Source of the DNA: an uncultured Flavihumibacter sp.
GTDB lineage: Bacteria > Bacteroidota > Bacteroidia > Chitinophagales > Chitinophagaceae
Reading direction: 5' to 3'
Assembly: GCA_946482545.1 (NCBI GenBank)
Contig: CAMLRX010000002.1
Location: 3,560 to 67,559, forward strand
DNA: 64,000 bases
Part shown: positions 1 through 8,939 of the stretch, piece after piece
Layout: every line of letters starts with the position of its first letter
Numbering within the stretch: position 1 is the stretch's first letter
The notes under the pieces: model-generated
The model's database searches: none
The model's input: only the letters and a program-made list of their open reading frames with translations
What the model was told of the DNA's origin: nothing
Made by a program: the position numbers and the translations under genes

Positions 1-1551
1 GGACTCGATCTGAAAACCCAGGCCCGGGAAAACCTCCCTGTGCACGCTGCCGCCGATGGTTACGTTGCCAGGATAAAAGTGGAGCCCGGCGGTTTTGGCA
101 GGGCTATCTACCTGAATCACCCCAACGGACTGACAACTTTGTATGCCCACCTTAACGATTTTTATCCCGAACTGGAAAAGTATGTGCGCGAGCAACAATA
201 CAAACAGGAATCCTGGCCGGTGTACCTCGACATTCCCCCCACGCTCTTCCCGGTTAAAAAGGGGCAATTCATCGCTTACTCAGGAAATACGGGCGGTTCG
301 GGTGGTCCGCACGTGCATTTTGAAATCAGGGAAACCAGCACCGACAAATGCATCAATCCCATGTTGTTCGGACTGCCCATTACCGATAACGTGGCCCCCT
401 CCATCTTACGGCTTTCTTTGTACGACCGGAACAGGAGCGTTTATGAGCAATCGCCAACCCTGTATCCCGTTAAAAAAATCGGTGGCAAATACGTGACCAC
501 GCCCGCAATTATTTCTACCAGTCTAGAAAAAGTAAGTTTCGCCATCACCAGTTTCGATACGCATACCGGCTCTTCCAACCTCAACGGTGTTTATACGATG
601 GTGCTGTACGATAATGATGAAGCCGTGAACGGATTCCGGATGGAGAAAATCGGTTACGAAGATACCCGTTACCTGAACGCGCATATCGACTACCGCACCA
701 AGGCCAATGGCGGCCCATGGTTACAACACCTTTCTGAATTGCCCGGGTACATCAACAGTATTTACCGCTCTTTTTCGGGTAACGGTGTGATCGACCTTTC
801 AGATGGTGAAGTGCACGATATCCGTATTGAAGTGCGCGATGCAGATGGAAACCTTTCTACCCTTTCTTTCAAAATCAAACAAACGACTCCTTACAAACCA
901 GTGGCGCCCGCACCAGGAAAAAGGTTTTATCCGTTGATGCTGGACGTATATGAAAGCGAGGACCTTGAATTTTTCCTGGGTGAACAATCGCTGTACGATT
1001 CCGTGAGCATCAACCATACCCGCAGCGTTACCGCGGCGTCGGAAGTTGTTTCTGCGGTGCATACCATCGGGGCAGCATACATTCCTTTGCAGGATTATTT
1101 CGCCATCCGCATCTTACCCAACAAACAGATAACCGCTGAACAAAAGCAACGCACACTGATGCAACGGATCACAGGGGCTAAAAAACAGGTGGTGAAAGTG
1201 GAGTGGCAGCAGGACTGGGCCTTCGCGAAATTCAGGGACTTCGGTGTATTCCGTTTGGTAGTGGATGAACAGCCACCTGTTGTTGTCCCGGTAGGATTTA
1301 CCGATGCCACTGCGGCCACTTACCTTAAAACGGCCAGGCGTTTTGTTTTCACCGTAAAAGACAACTACGAACAGTGGCAGAACTTCCGTGCCGAACTGGA
1401 TGGGAAGTGGCTGCGCTTCACCAACAATAAAGGGCGCAACTACATTTATCCCGTAGATGAAAGATGTGGTCCCGGGGAACACGAGCTGAAGATAACCGTG
1501 GAAGATATCGCGGGGAATAAAACGGAGAAGGTATACAGGTTTACACGGTAA
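1..1551 (+). CDS. M23 family metallopeptidase, 5'-truncated
   Basis: The reading frame is open from the first base, so the N-terminus lies outside the window; about 516 residues are visible. The first visible residues (GLDLKT) match the segment after the first zinc-ligand histidine of LytM/M23 peptidases and carry the Asp ligand. The second zinc motif is at codons near 300-330 ([12 protein letters not shown]-x-H). The core beta-sheet lies between them (YAHL, the [10 protein letters not shown] loop). About 380 further residues follow with no signature I recognise; they look like beta-sandwich modules. Members of this family cut peptide cross-links in peptidoglycan or activate amidases in the periplasm. 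The downstream gene is convergent. The call is secure for the catalytic domain; the substrate is unknown. Confidence 0.85.
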   Translation, partial: GLDLKTQARENLPVHAAADGYVARIKVEPGGFGRAIYLNHPNGLTTLYAHLNDFYPELEKYVREQQYKQESWPVYLDIPPTLFPVKKGQFIAYSGNTGGSGGPHVHFEIRETSTDKCINPMLFGLPITDNVAPSILRLSLYDRNRSVYEQSPTLYPVKKIGGKYVTTPAIISTSLEKVSFAITSFDTHTGSSNLNGVYTMVLYDNDEAVNGFRMEKIGYEDTRYLNAHIDYRTKANGGPWLQHLSELPGYINSIYRSFSGNGVIDLSDGEVHDIRIEVRDADGNLSTLSFKIKQTTPYKPVAPAPGKRFYPLMLDVYESEDLEFFLGEQSLYDSVSINHTRSVTAASEVVSAVHTIGAAYIPLQDYFAIRILPNKQITAEQKQRTLMQRITGAKKQVVKVEWQQDWAFAKFRDFGVFRLVVDEQPPVVVPVGFTDATAATYLKTARRFVFTVKDNYEQWQNFRAELDGKWLRFTNNKGRNYIYPVDERCGPGEHELKITVEDIAGNKTEKVYRFTR

Positions 1552-1743
1552 CCAATCGCAGGTGATTTCACGGATGATTCCAATGGCGGAAATTGCGTTA
1601 ATTGGGTGCGAAACCGTGCTTTTCGGTTAACCCGGTGCCACCGACGTTGTTTTCTGCCCTTGCCCACGGTTATTTAACCACAGTTCTGTAGTATTAAAAC
1701 GCGTTAACCTTTACGTGATTTTCCTTAAAGAAGATTTGAAATA

Positions 1744-3123
1744 TCAGAACCTGCCCAAAAACTCCTCTACATACCTTCTCACCTCCGAAACCGGGGCCGT
1801 ATGGTTGTTGACCAGGAACGAGAACACCAACAGTTTCCCCTTTTTCGAATAGAGGTATCCGCTGAGTGCCACCTGGTTGGAAAGCGTTCCCGTTTTCGCG
1901 AAGACTCTTCCCTTCTCACCGAGGTAATAATTTTTTAATGTGCCTTCACCTCCTGTAGGAAGAATATGTTTTAAACGATCCATGCCGAACTCCTGCTGCA
2001 TCTTAACAAGCAGCCAGGACATGGAGCGGGGGGTAACCAGGTTGTAACGACTTAACCCGCTGCCATCCACCCAGCGCGGTTGATCGGGCATGGCGGCAAG
2101 TGGTCCCGTCATCATGGAATCTATGATGGATGCGGCATTGAAGTAGCCGGTTTTCATATAGGAACAACAAAGCAGCAGTTGCTCCGCGAAGAAGTTATCA
2201 CTCGCGTGCATCATTGGACGAAGAACGCTGTCCAGGGGACGACTGTAAACGGTTTTCGGCAACTCACGTTGAAGGGTGGACGTAATACTGATGTCTTTCT
2301 GCAAACTATCGTGCAGCAATTCAAGTCCCGAACGGAGTGTATCAGTTACGAACGGCACATCGGTTGTAGCTGAGGGTTCTTTTCCTTCCGCAATAAAAAA
2401 ATGGTTGCTATCCTTATCGCGCGATACGCGAAATGTATTGCCCTTCTTTCCGTAAAGAAAATTCACTTTCCAGTTGATATCCGGTTCTGAAAGTACCAGT
2501 GTTTCCAATGAGTCCTCCACGGAAAGCGGTTGTTCATTTTTCCGTGTTTGCTGCACCCAGTGGATCACGTTGCCATATACCGGGAAGGGACTTCTCTCTG
2601 GCATATAATACGAATCATAATCATTCCAGGCCCATCCCGGACCGAAATGTTTTTCGTTCCAGTTGGCGGTGGTCATTGCAAGTGGAAGACCGGATTTTTT
2701 CAGGAAATCGAATACCGGCTGGTCCTGGAAATCACGGTGTAAAAACGTGGGGTCTCCTGTGGGAAAAAGGAAGATAGAATCGGTGGTTTCAACATAGTCC
2801 ATGCCCGGTAACTGGTTGTTGAGCACGGAAAGCGCCGTGTACAGGGAGAACAACTTCATGTTGGAAGCCGGGGTAAAGTATTTGTCGGCATTGTGCGCAT
2901 AGAGCACTTCACCAGTGGATGCATCGGAAATGGAAATGCCAACGTGTGCGTTCTCCAAAACGGTTCCGCTGAAAGGTGTTTTAACGGTGGTAACGGTAGG
3001 TGTTTTTGTCGTGGAGCATCCCGTTAAAAGCATCCATATAAAAACGGCGCTCACCGTTTTTATCCTGTGTTGCAGGAATATTCGGGTGAGCGCCGCGATT
3101 GAAGATATATTGAATTTCATCAT
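1744..3123 (-). CDS. dacB: D-alanyl-D-alanine carboxypeptidase/endopeptidase (PBP4/DacB type, family S13)
   Basis: 459 residues. A signal peptide ends in a lipobox (LLTGC, Cys at residue 35), so the mature protein is probably a lipoprotein. The three penicillin-binding motifs are all present: SxxK as SNMK (Ser87, Lys90), SxN in HASDNFF, and KTG in VFAKTGTLSNQ. In the PBP4 family these form the acyl-serine site that trims pentapeptide stems or cuts cross-links in periplasmic peptidoglycan. The length fits the class (about 450-480). The codon after the start is another ATG, so the exact start could shift by one residue. It is convergent with the M23 peptidase across about 190 bp in which I see no clear terminator. 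Confidence 0.9.
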   Translation of the reverse strand: MMKFNISSIAALTRIFLQHRIKTVSAVFIWMLLTGCSTTKTPTVTTVKTPFSGTVLENAHVGISISDASTGEVLYAHNADKYFTPASNMKLFSLYTALSVLNNQLPGMDYVETTDSIFLFPTGDPTFLHRDFQDQPVFDFLKKSGLPLAMTTANWNEKHFGPGWAWNDYDSYYMPERSPFPVYGNVIHWVQQTRKNEQPLSVEDSLETLVLSEPDINWKVNFLYGKKGNTFRVSRDKDSNHFFIAEGKEPSATTDVPFVTDTLRSGLELLHDSLQKDISITSTLQRELPKTVYSRPLDSVLRPMMHASDNFFAEQLLLCCSYMKTGYFNAASIIDSMMTGPLAAMPDQPRWVDGSGLSRYNLVTPRSMSWLLVKMQQEFGMDRLKHILPTGGEGTLKNYYLGEKGRVFAKTGTLSNQVALSGYLYSKKGKLLVFSFLVNNHTAPVSEVRRYVEEFLGRF

Positions 3124-3172
3124 GTTGCCATCTGTTCGTGGGCAACAATTTAGTTCATTTTATCTATTGCCG

Positions 3173-6100
3173 CTATTTCATAATGCGGATCGTTTTCTGA
3201 TAGGTTCTGCTTTGAAGTTTCAGCAAATAAATACCGCGCTGCAACGCATCATGTTTTAGCGGGAGTTGATGTTCTCCGGCGGCCTTCATTCCTTTTGTTA
3301 CCAGTTCTACCACACGGCCATGCGCATCCAGCAAGGTGATGGACACGTCTTCGGCCTGGGGAAGTTTCAGGAAAACGAACGTGTTCGCCGCAACGGGGTT
3401 GGGCCTTACCTGGAAAACGAGTCCCGGGTTATTGATATCATCTACGGGCGTAATGGCGTTGGGAACGATCTTCACCGTTGCTTCCGCGCCTGTTTTACCG
3501 GCTTCAGTATTACCAGCATAATCTTTCGCAATGGAGTAGAACCTGTATGTAGAATCTTTCTGCCCGGTAAATACCGCTTCAGTAGCCGCGATATCGAAGT
3601 GCCAGAGTTTGAATGGACCGTTGTTTACGGCAACATACACATCATAGCCCCGTATACCGGCGTGCGCATCTGAGCCGCTCCATTTCACCGTGAAACTTGT
3701 ATCGGGTGTTTGGGCGGGAAGCGTGTTTACCCTGCTTTGCGGCGCGGTAACATCTATGGTGTTGAGGTATTCGTTGGTGACGATGGGCTTGTTGTTATCG
3801 AAATAGATGAGCGCTTTGTTCCTGATGGCTGTTCCAGTGCTGAAGCCGGGTTTCAGCTTAATACTGAATGAAACGAAACCTTCTCCTTCCCCTTTTTTCT
3901 TGTTGGGGGCCAGGAAGCCATCCAGCGGATCGTCCGTAAGCTCCCTTGTAAGTGGATCGATGCTCAGGAAACGCCAGGTTATCACGCCGGAGCTGGTATC
4001 CAGCCTGGCGTCGAACCGTACGTGCATATCGGGTTTGGTGGCCCGGCGGAACAGGGTTTGTCCGGCGTAAGCGTTCAGGCCCGGCGGCGCTTTGTAGGAG
4101 GAATCAGCGAAGCCGTAGGAGGTTACCTGAAAACTGGAAAGGTCGAACTTCGATTTATCCAACGTATCAACGATGATCACTTCCTGTGCGGGAGCTGTGG
4201 CTGTATCTACGTTTTCAAAGAAAATGGTGTAGTTAAAGGGAGCATTGCCCTGGGTATAATGTTGTGCCGTGCTGCCCGAGGGCCCTGTTTTTTCATTGGG
4301 GTCGAAAGAGGCAACAACCTGAACGCGCAATGATTCCAGCGCTTTGAACCCAAAAATATCTGAGCAGGCGAGCTTACTTTCGGCAGCTGCTTTCATCTTG
4401 TTCATAAAAATTCTTTTGAGCAATTTGTCAATGGCCTCTTTGGCATTTTTGCTTTTCATGAGGTCCACGATGTTTCTGCCATCACTTCCACAAGCAAGAA
4501 TTATCCCAGGTCCTTGTTCTCCTATGCTTTGCAAAATGATATGCGGCAGGGAGAATGTTTGGCCGTACAGCCATTTATTAACATCACAATCGCCGATTTT
4601 TCCATAAGCTCTTTCCAGTTGGTCGTAAGAGATTCCTGCACAAGGGTGTTTCGTAAGTTTTTCCTGATTTGTTCTGAAAAATTGATCTACTTTTTGTTTG
4701 CATTTTAGCTGATCAGTAAATGTTTCATACAGGCTTTTGTTGACAACCGTTGAATTACAGTCGATGTACTCAGGATTGGGGGGCGATCCGTAAATCGGGC
4801 TGAAAACAAACGCATTCAATTGTGTTTGCTGTACCAATTTTTGTGTTACATCAAAGCTATATTCAATAGAGCTTTTAGCCGGAATCAAAGGTATGAGCAG
4901 TGGGTAAACATCCATTGAGTCGTACCGGGAACTGAAAAGTGAATCTGTTACGAAGTGCGTTGGTATAGAGTCTTTGTGTATAGAGCTGTTTTTTAAGGCG
5001 TATGCTGTAAAGCCCAATTCGATAGTTGATCCATGAGGAACTGCGATCCACAGCGGAACGCCATGCGCATCTACATTGCCGCTGTTGGTGACATCAATTG
5101 AATATTTCTCTTTGATACCAACCCTTGCACTGTTTCGGCCGGTGATAGCTACCTTAAACTCGGGTTTGGCAAGTTGTTCAATCACTATGGCGTTCGCCAG
5201 TGTATAAGAGTTGTTCTGCTGTTGAACTGTTAAATCGTAGACCCCCTGTGGCGCATTTTGCAATTCAAATGTTGTTACCAGTTCGTTTCCCTCCTTTCTT
5301 ATTAATACATCCTTTCCTTGATATTGTGCGCTGCCTTTCGTTATCGTGATGCTACCTGGATTGGCAAACCCTCCCCCCAAAATACTCACGGTAACACTCC
5401 CCGTATTTCCGCCCTTATTGGGATAAACACTTTGCAGCGTTAGCGCGTTTACAACTTGTTCCACGGTATCCCTGTTACAGAAATTCTCCACCACCATTTT
5501 CACAGTATAATTTCCACCTTCTCTGTATTTGTAAATGGGGTTAGAAACGGAATCAATGCTTCCATCTCCGAAATCCCAATAGTATTTTGTTGCGCCACGG
5601 GAAGAATCAATGAAACTGATCTCCGTACCCATTGCTATATAACCAAACTTCGCTTCTGCCACCGCGCCACCGCATACTTTCACTTGTTTGCTGTGCACTA
5701 GGCTTTTCACTCCGGTATTGGTAACCGCATACAGGAACATGGTATATTCACTTTCGCCCTGCAGCCCGCTGAGGTCCGCACTGAAATCAAGTGATACCGA
5801 GGCAGATGGCTGAGGAACTTTATAGGTATAGGTGGCCGAAGTGTCTGAAGTATTTTGGAAATAATATTCAATACGATCGATTTGCGCATCATTGCGTTCA
5901 TGCACGAAAAATGCCGAAAGTTGCGTATGTCCCCAGCGGCCCTGGTCATCTTTCACCCGGATGCCCAATGTATGGAAGCCAACCGGTGTATTGGCGAGTG
6001 GAATGATCGTATTCAGGGAGCCATTCGTTGGTACATTCATCAACGCGGCTTTCCCGGGACCCGGATCGTTGTCGATAAAATACTCAATGGCCGGAGCGGA

Positions 6101-6598
6101 ACTCCCCGGATGTGGTTGTACATAAAAAGTCTGGCTGTTTACATGCGACCATCTTCCATTGTTATCGCGCGTACGGATGAATAAAGTATGCATTCCCCCG
6201 GAAACATTGGTCAGCGGCACAAAGAACGCGCTCCCGGTGGGTGAAGAAGAAACGTTGACAGAAGTACCTTTTCCTTCACCTGGGTCCGTATCCAGGAAAT
6301 ATTCCGTTGCGTTGATTTGAGGAACGGATGTTTCCTGTAAAAAGAATTGTGCCGATGAAGTATGGGACCATAACCCTTCGGTGTTGGCTGCCCTTATAAA
6401 TAGCGTGTGAAATCCGTTGGACAAGTTACCCATCGGGAGTTGAAAGTTGCCTCCGGTTTGGTTGCCGGGTTGAATGGAAAGCGGTATGCCTTTTCCGGCC
6501 CCGGGATCAGTATCGAAAAAATATTCCACCCGCGACACCTGGGCATAAGCATGTCCTCCCCATACCGCAAGCAGCAGGAATAGTAGAAGTGTGCGCAT
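3173..6598 (-). CDS. Large secreted multi-domain protein with type A T9SS sorting domain
   Basis: 1141 residues. A signal peptide (about 1-20, ending AYAQ) is followed by three tandem modules of roughly 70 residues. Each begins with EYFxDtDPGxGK and contains GxHTLxIRxxDxxGRWSH. Next come a PKD domain (YYWDFGDG), an IPT/TIG-like segment, and a Lys/Cys-containing, probably helical insert around residues 626-756. A conserved domain follows, starting at FDPNEK and containing YFDNNKPIVTN (DUF7619-like, common in Bacteroidota exported proteins). The end is an Fn3-like module and a C-terminal type A sorting signal (RPNPV to KTIRIMK). T9SS cargo of this kind is exported across the outer membrane and anchored or released. 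It starts 3 bp after the upstream beta-helix gene, so the two are co-transcribed. The ligand or role is unknown. Confidence 0.85.
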   Translation of the reverse strand: MRTLLLFLLLAVWGGHAYAQVSRVEYFFDTDPGAGKGIPLSIQPGNQTGGNFQLPMGNLSNGFHTLFIRAANTEGLWSHTSSAQFFLQETSVPQINATEYFLDTDPGEGKGTSVNVSSSPTGSAFFVPLTNVSGGMHTLFIRTRDNNGRWSHVNSQTFYVQPHPGSSAPAIEYFIDNDPGPGKAALMNVPTNGSLNTIIPLANTPVGFHTLGIRVKDDQGRWGHTQLSAFFVHERNDAQIDRIEYYFQNTSDTSATYTYKVPQPSASVSLDFSADLSGLQGESEYTMFLYAVTNTGVKSLVHSKQVKVCGGAVAEAKFGYIAMGTEISFIDSSRGATKYYWDFGDGSIDSVSNPIYKYREGGNYTVKMVVENFCNRDTVEQVVNALTLQSVYPNKGGNTGSVTVSILGGGFANPGSITITKGSAQYQGKDVLIRKEGNELVTTFELQNAPQGVYDLTVQQQNNSYTLANAIVIEQLAKPEFKVAITGRNSARVGIKEKYSIDVTNSGNVDAHGVPLWIAVPHGSTIELGFTAYALKNSSIHKDSIPTHFVTDSLFSSRYDSMDVYPLLIPLIPAKSSIEYSFDVTQKLVQQTQLNAFVFSPIYGSPPNPEYIDCNSTVVNKSLYETFTDQLKCKQKVDQFFRTNQEKLTKHPCAGISYDQLERAYGKIGDCDVNKWLYGQTFSLPHIILQSIGEQGPGIILACGSDGRNIVDLMKSKNAKEAIDKLLKRIFMNKMKAAAESKLACSDIFGFKALESLRVQVVASFDPNEKTGPSGSTAQHYTQGNAPFNYTIFFENVDTATAPAQEVIIVDTLDKSKFDLSSFQVTSYGFADSSYKAPPGLNAYAGQTLFRRATKPDMHVRFDARLDTSSGVITWRFLSIDPLTRELTDDPLDGFLAPNKKKGEGEGFVSFSIKLKPGFSTGTAIRNKALIYFDNNKPIVTNEYLNTIDVTAPQSRVNTLPAQTPDTSFTVKWSGSDAHAGIRGYDVYVAVNNGPFKLWHFDIAATEAVFTGQKDSTYRFYSIAKDYAGNTEAGKTGAEATVKIVPNAITPVDDINNPGLVFQVRPNPVAANTFVFLKLPQAEDVSITLLDAHGRVVELVTKGMKAAGEHQLPLKHDALQRGIYLLKLQSRTYQKTIRIMK

Positions 6599-6601
6599 GG
6601 T

Positions 6602-7609
6602 TTATTGGTTTGCTTTTACCTTGATCTGAAGCGGAAGGCCTGTTTGTTTGCTGCCGAAATTATCGGCGGAAAACTCATAGACGGATGGAACCGGCGGAAT
6701 GCCAGACAATACATAAGGTGTTGTGCCACCGAAGATGCCCGGCTGTGTGTTGTTGTATCCTGCGGTCAGGTAAGGGGAACCGGGCTTTATCTTGTATTGG
6801 CCATCGGTGCTGTTGCCGGTTTTGCCAACAAAAAGATTGCTGGCATCGTAAGTCTGATTGCCGTTGGTGGCGGGTAGTTGCCCGCTTCCGGTTAGGTTGT
6901 TCGCGATAGAGGACGCCTGGATGGTAAAAGTACTAGTGCCTACAAGAATATTATTTCTGAAAGTGCTTGCTTGTAATGTTGAGCCACGGAGAAAGATATT
7001 GTTTTCAACCAGCGAAAAGGTTCTGGGATAGGTAACGCTTGATGAAAGATTTAAGGAGCCGGAGATGATGTTGTTCTTTAAAACGATGCCTGTAAAAACA
7101 TGTCCACTGTTTGAATAATACACTCCTTCAAGCAGGTTCTGAATGATTTGAACATTGTTTGCGCCATTGAGCAGTATGATATCATAAGGGGAGTAGCAGC
7201 GCATCACAATCACGTTGGGGGCTTCAATCTCAAACCTGTTTGCCGAACTGGTTTCAGCAAAAGTTAACCCAATAAAGATGCTTCCCGCCGCCGAAGCATT
7301 CACAGTTATTTTGGAGAAAAGCGCGGGGGCCACATTGGCCTGGGTCTCAGGGTTTTCATTCAACAGAAACCCCGGACCTATCCACACCAGGCGCTTCGTG
7401 ATTACGATATTGGCGTGAATCTTTGAAGTGCCTTCAATCATCAGGGTGTCGCCTGCCAGTACTTCGGCGGCATCGTGCGCTTCTTTTACCGTATTGAATA
7501 TTTTTTGCGCCTTATCCGTAGTAAGCAGGTTGTTTACACGGAAAACGTTGGCGTTGGCGATGGCTGCAGACAAGAGTAACAGTCCAAAAAGGAGTACATT
7601 TTTTTTCAT
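6602..7609 (-). CDS. Exported protein with predicted right-handed beta-helix
   Basis: 335 residues with a clear signal peptide (MKKNVLLFGLLLLSAAIANA). The body has the short repeating hydrophobic strands and Asn ladders of parallel beta-helix proteins (for example NVQIIQNLL, SLVENNIFLRG, TFRNNILVG). The N-terminal segment around residues 35-50 (TVKEAHDAAEV...GDTLMIEGT) is typical of the cap that precedes such helices. There is no sorting domain at the C-terminus, so it may stay in the periplasm or reach the surface another way. It is the first gene of a two-gene unit; the T9SS cargo protein begins 3 bp downstream. No catalytic residues can be assigned, so a polysaccharide lyase role would be a guess. 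Confidence 0.7.
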   Translation of the reverse strand: MKKNVLLFGLLLLSAAIANANVFRVNNLLTTDKAQKIFNTVKEAHDAAEVLAGDTLMIEGTSKIHANIVITKRLVWIGPGFLLNENPETQANVAPALFSKITVNASAAGSIFIGLTFAETSSANRFEIEAPNVIVMRCYSPYDIILLNGANNVQIIQNLLEGVYYSNSGHVFTGIVLKNNIISGSLNLSSSVTYPRTFSLVENNIFLRGSTLQASTFRNNILVGTSTFTIQASSIANNLTGSGQLPATNGNQTYDASNLFVGKTGNSTDGQYKIKPGSPYLTAGYNNTQPGIFGGTTPYVLSGIPPVPSVYEFSADNFGSKQTGLPLQIKVKANQ

Positions 7610-7700
7610 ATTGAGGGGCTTTAAATACTGATCGGGGGATATGGAGGCAGGCTTAGAATAGGACTGGAGCGGGAATACAATATAATAACAAAAAATAAAA

Positions 7701-7731
7701 AAAGCTTGTCACCTGGGGAGGGACAAGCTTT
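7701..7731 (-). terminator. Intrinsic terminator
   Basis: Perfect inverted repeat AAAGCTTGTC / GACAAGCTTT around an 11-nt loop, flanked by A and T runs on both sides. It lies just downstream of the ureohydrolase-fold gene on the minus strand. On that strand the stem is followed by T7. Confidence 0.85.
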
Positions 7732-7754
7732 TTTTATTCTGAGGATATGATGCA

Positions 7755-8891
7755 TTAACCCCTTTCCATGGCACGGAGCCATCTTTCTGGAATATCGTTG
7801 TTGCTGGCCACCAGGTAATCGTGGTACGAACAGGCAATATATCTTTTATCGGGGAGCTGCATCCACCAGCGGCCGGTTTTTTTACTTTGCAGGAAGGTGG
7901 CTTCCACTTCCGCGAAGGCGAGGTGAAATGCGTTGAAAGCTGTTTCATCGGAGAGTGGCGCTTCGTTCTTTCCTTTGAACCGACCGTCCACAACATACCA
8001 GAGCATGTGTGCGATCTGTTTTGCGGTCATGTCCTGCACATCCATTGCGGGATCGTAGCCATAGATACCGATGGTATTGATCCAGGGGCTCAGGCCGGCC
8101 TGTCGCATCAGTACACAGGCTTCTTCTCCGTTGAAACCGTTGGGGGTAATTCTGTTTACGGGGGCGTACGCATGAGCGATGGCCGCCACATCGAAACTGA
8201 ACAGGCTGGCATGGCGGATCACCGGTTCCATTTCTTCCGGTCTTTCTTTTACGTGCCCCACGCGGTAACAATCGAAGCGGAGTTTGTCGAGTGTTTCCAG
8301 CATACGGGGCTGAACGAGGTAACTCTGGAAACCCACATGACTGAAATGCCGGATGAAGTTGGGTTCTGATGTGAGCATTTCCATGAGGAAGTTATCGTTG
8401 CGGTGAACGGAGTCGATCGCCAGGTCGATGCGTGCATCCACGCAAACGGCTTCTATCACCCGTTCCAGGTTGGCGTAGGCTTTGTACTGCGCCAGGGTGA
8501 GGTCGTGGCTGCCGCCGAGGATCACCACTGTTTTGCCCGCGGCAATGAGTTCCTGCAATACGGAATAAAGCGCGGCATAAGTATCGTTGAGGGAAGCGCC
8601 GGTTTTTACGTTCCCGATATCGGCGATCACCATATCGCGGTGCCAGTAATGCAACTGGTAAAATTGTTTGCGGATAGCGTCAGGGGCGGCGTTGTTGTTC
8701 ACGGGCCGGCCGGTGCCGCGTTGTTCGCCGCAGCCCAGCAGAATAATATCTGCGTCGTCCAGGTCGGGGAACTCCTCTTCGTAAGCTTTGATCACGGTGC
8801 CGAGCTGGCCTTCCTGGTAACCTTCATCGTCGGAAAGCGCGAACAGGTTCAGGGGTTCGAGGAAGTCTGCCAGTAACGTAAGAGAAGCCAT
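7755..8891 (-). CDS. Arginase/formimidoylglutamase-fold protein with altered metal ligands
   Basis: 378 residues counting from ATG at 8891, chosen because a TAGGTTTG promoter element lies 16 bp upstream and a longer frame would run into pheS. The ureohydrolase fold is recognisable from GGSHD (His129), DARID (Asp152, Asp156) and SFDVA (Asp234). Canonical enzymes have GGDHS, DAHxD and SxDxD to hold two manganese ions. Here the His of DAH is Arg154 and the last Asp of DxD is Ala236, so the binuclear site is probably incomplete. It may have a different metal use, another substrate or a non-enzymatic role. Annotation as formimidoylglutamase would rest on fold alone. It is divergent from pheS with 48 bp between start codons. 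Confidence 0.75.
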   Translation of the reverse strand: MASLTLLADFLEPLNLFALSDDEGYQEGQLGTVIKAYEEEFPDLDDADIILLGCGEQRGTGRPVNNNAAPDAIRKQFYQLHYWHRDMVIADIGNVKTGASLNDTYAALYSVLQELIAAGKTVVILGGSHDLTLAQYKAYANLERVIEAVCVDARIDLAIDSVHRNDNFLMEMLTSEPNFIRHFSHVGFQSYLVQPRMLETLDKLRFDCYRVGHVKERPEEMEPVIRHASLFSFDVAAIAHAYAPVNRITPNGFNGEEACVLMRQAGLSPWINTIGIYGYDPAMDVQDMTAKQIAHMLWYVVDGRFKGKNEAPLSDETAFNAFHLAFAEVEATFLQSKKTGRWWMQLPDKRYIACSYHDYLVASNNDIPERWLRAMERG

Positions 8892-8906
8892 ACAACGATT
8901 TTGCCG

Positions 8907-8914
8907 CAAACCTA
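8907..8914 (-). promoter_or_regulatory. -7 promoter element of the ureohydrolase gene
   Basis: TAGGTTTG on the minus strand matches the Bacteroidota -7 consensus TAnnTTTG and lies 15 nt before the ATG at 8891. It sits 12 bp from the divergent pheS element. Confidence 0.6.
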
Positions 8915-8926
8915 CGCAAAACTGAA

Positions 8927-8934
8927 TATCTTTG
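8927..8934 (+). promoter_or_regulatory. -7 promoter element of pheS
   Basis: TATCTTTG matches TAnnTTTG exactly and ends only 5 nt before the pheS ATG at 8940. This implies a leaderless or almost leaderless mRNA. Confidence 0.6.
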
Positions 8935-8939
8935 CCGCC

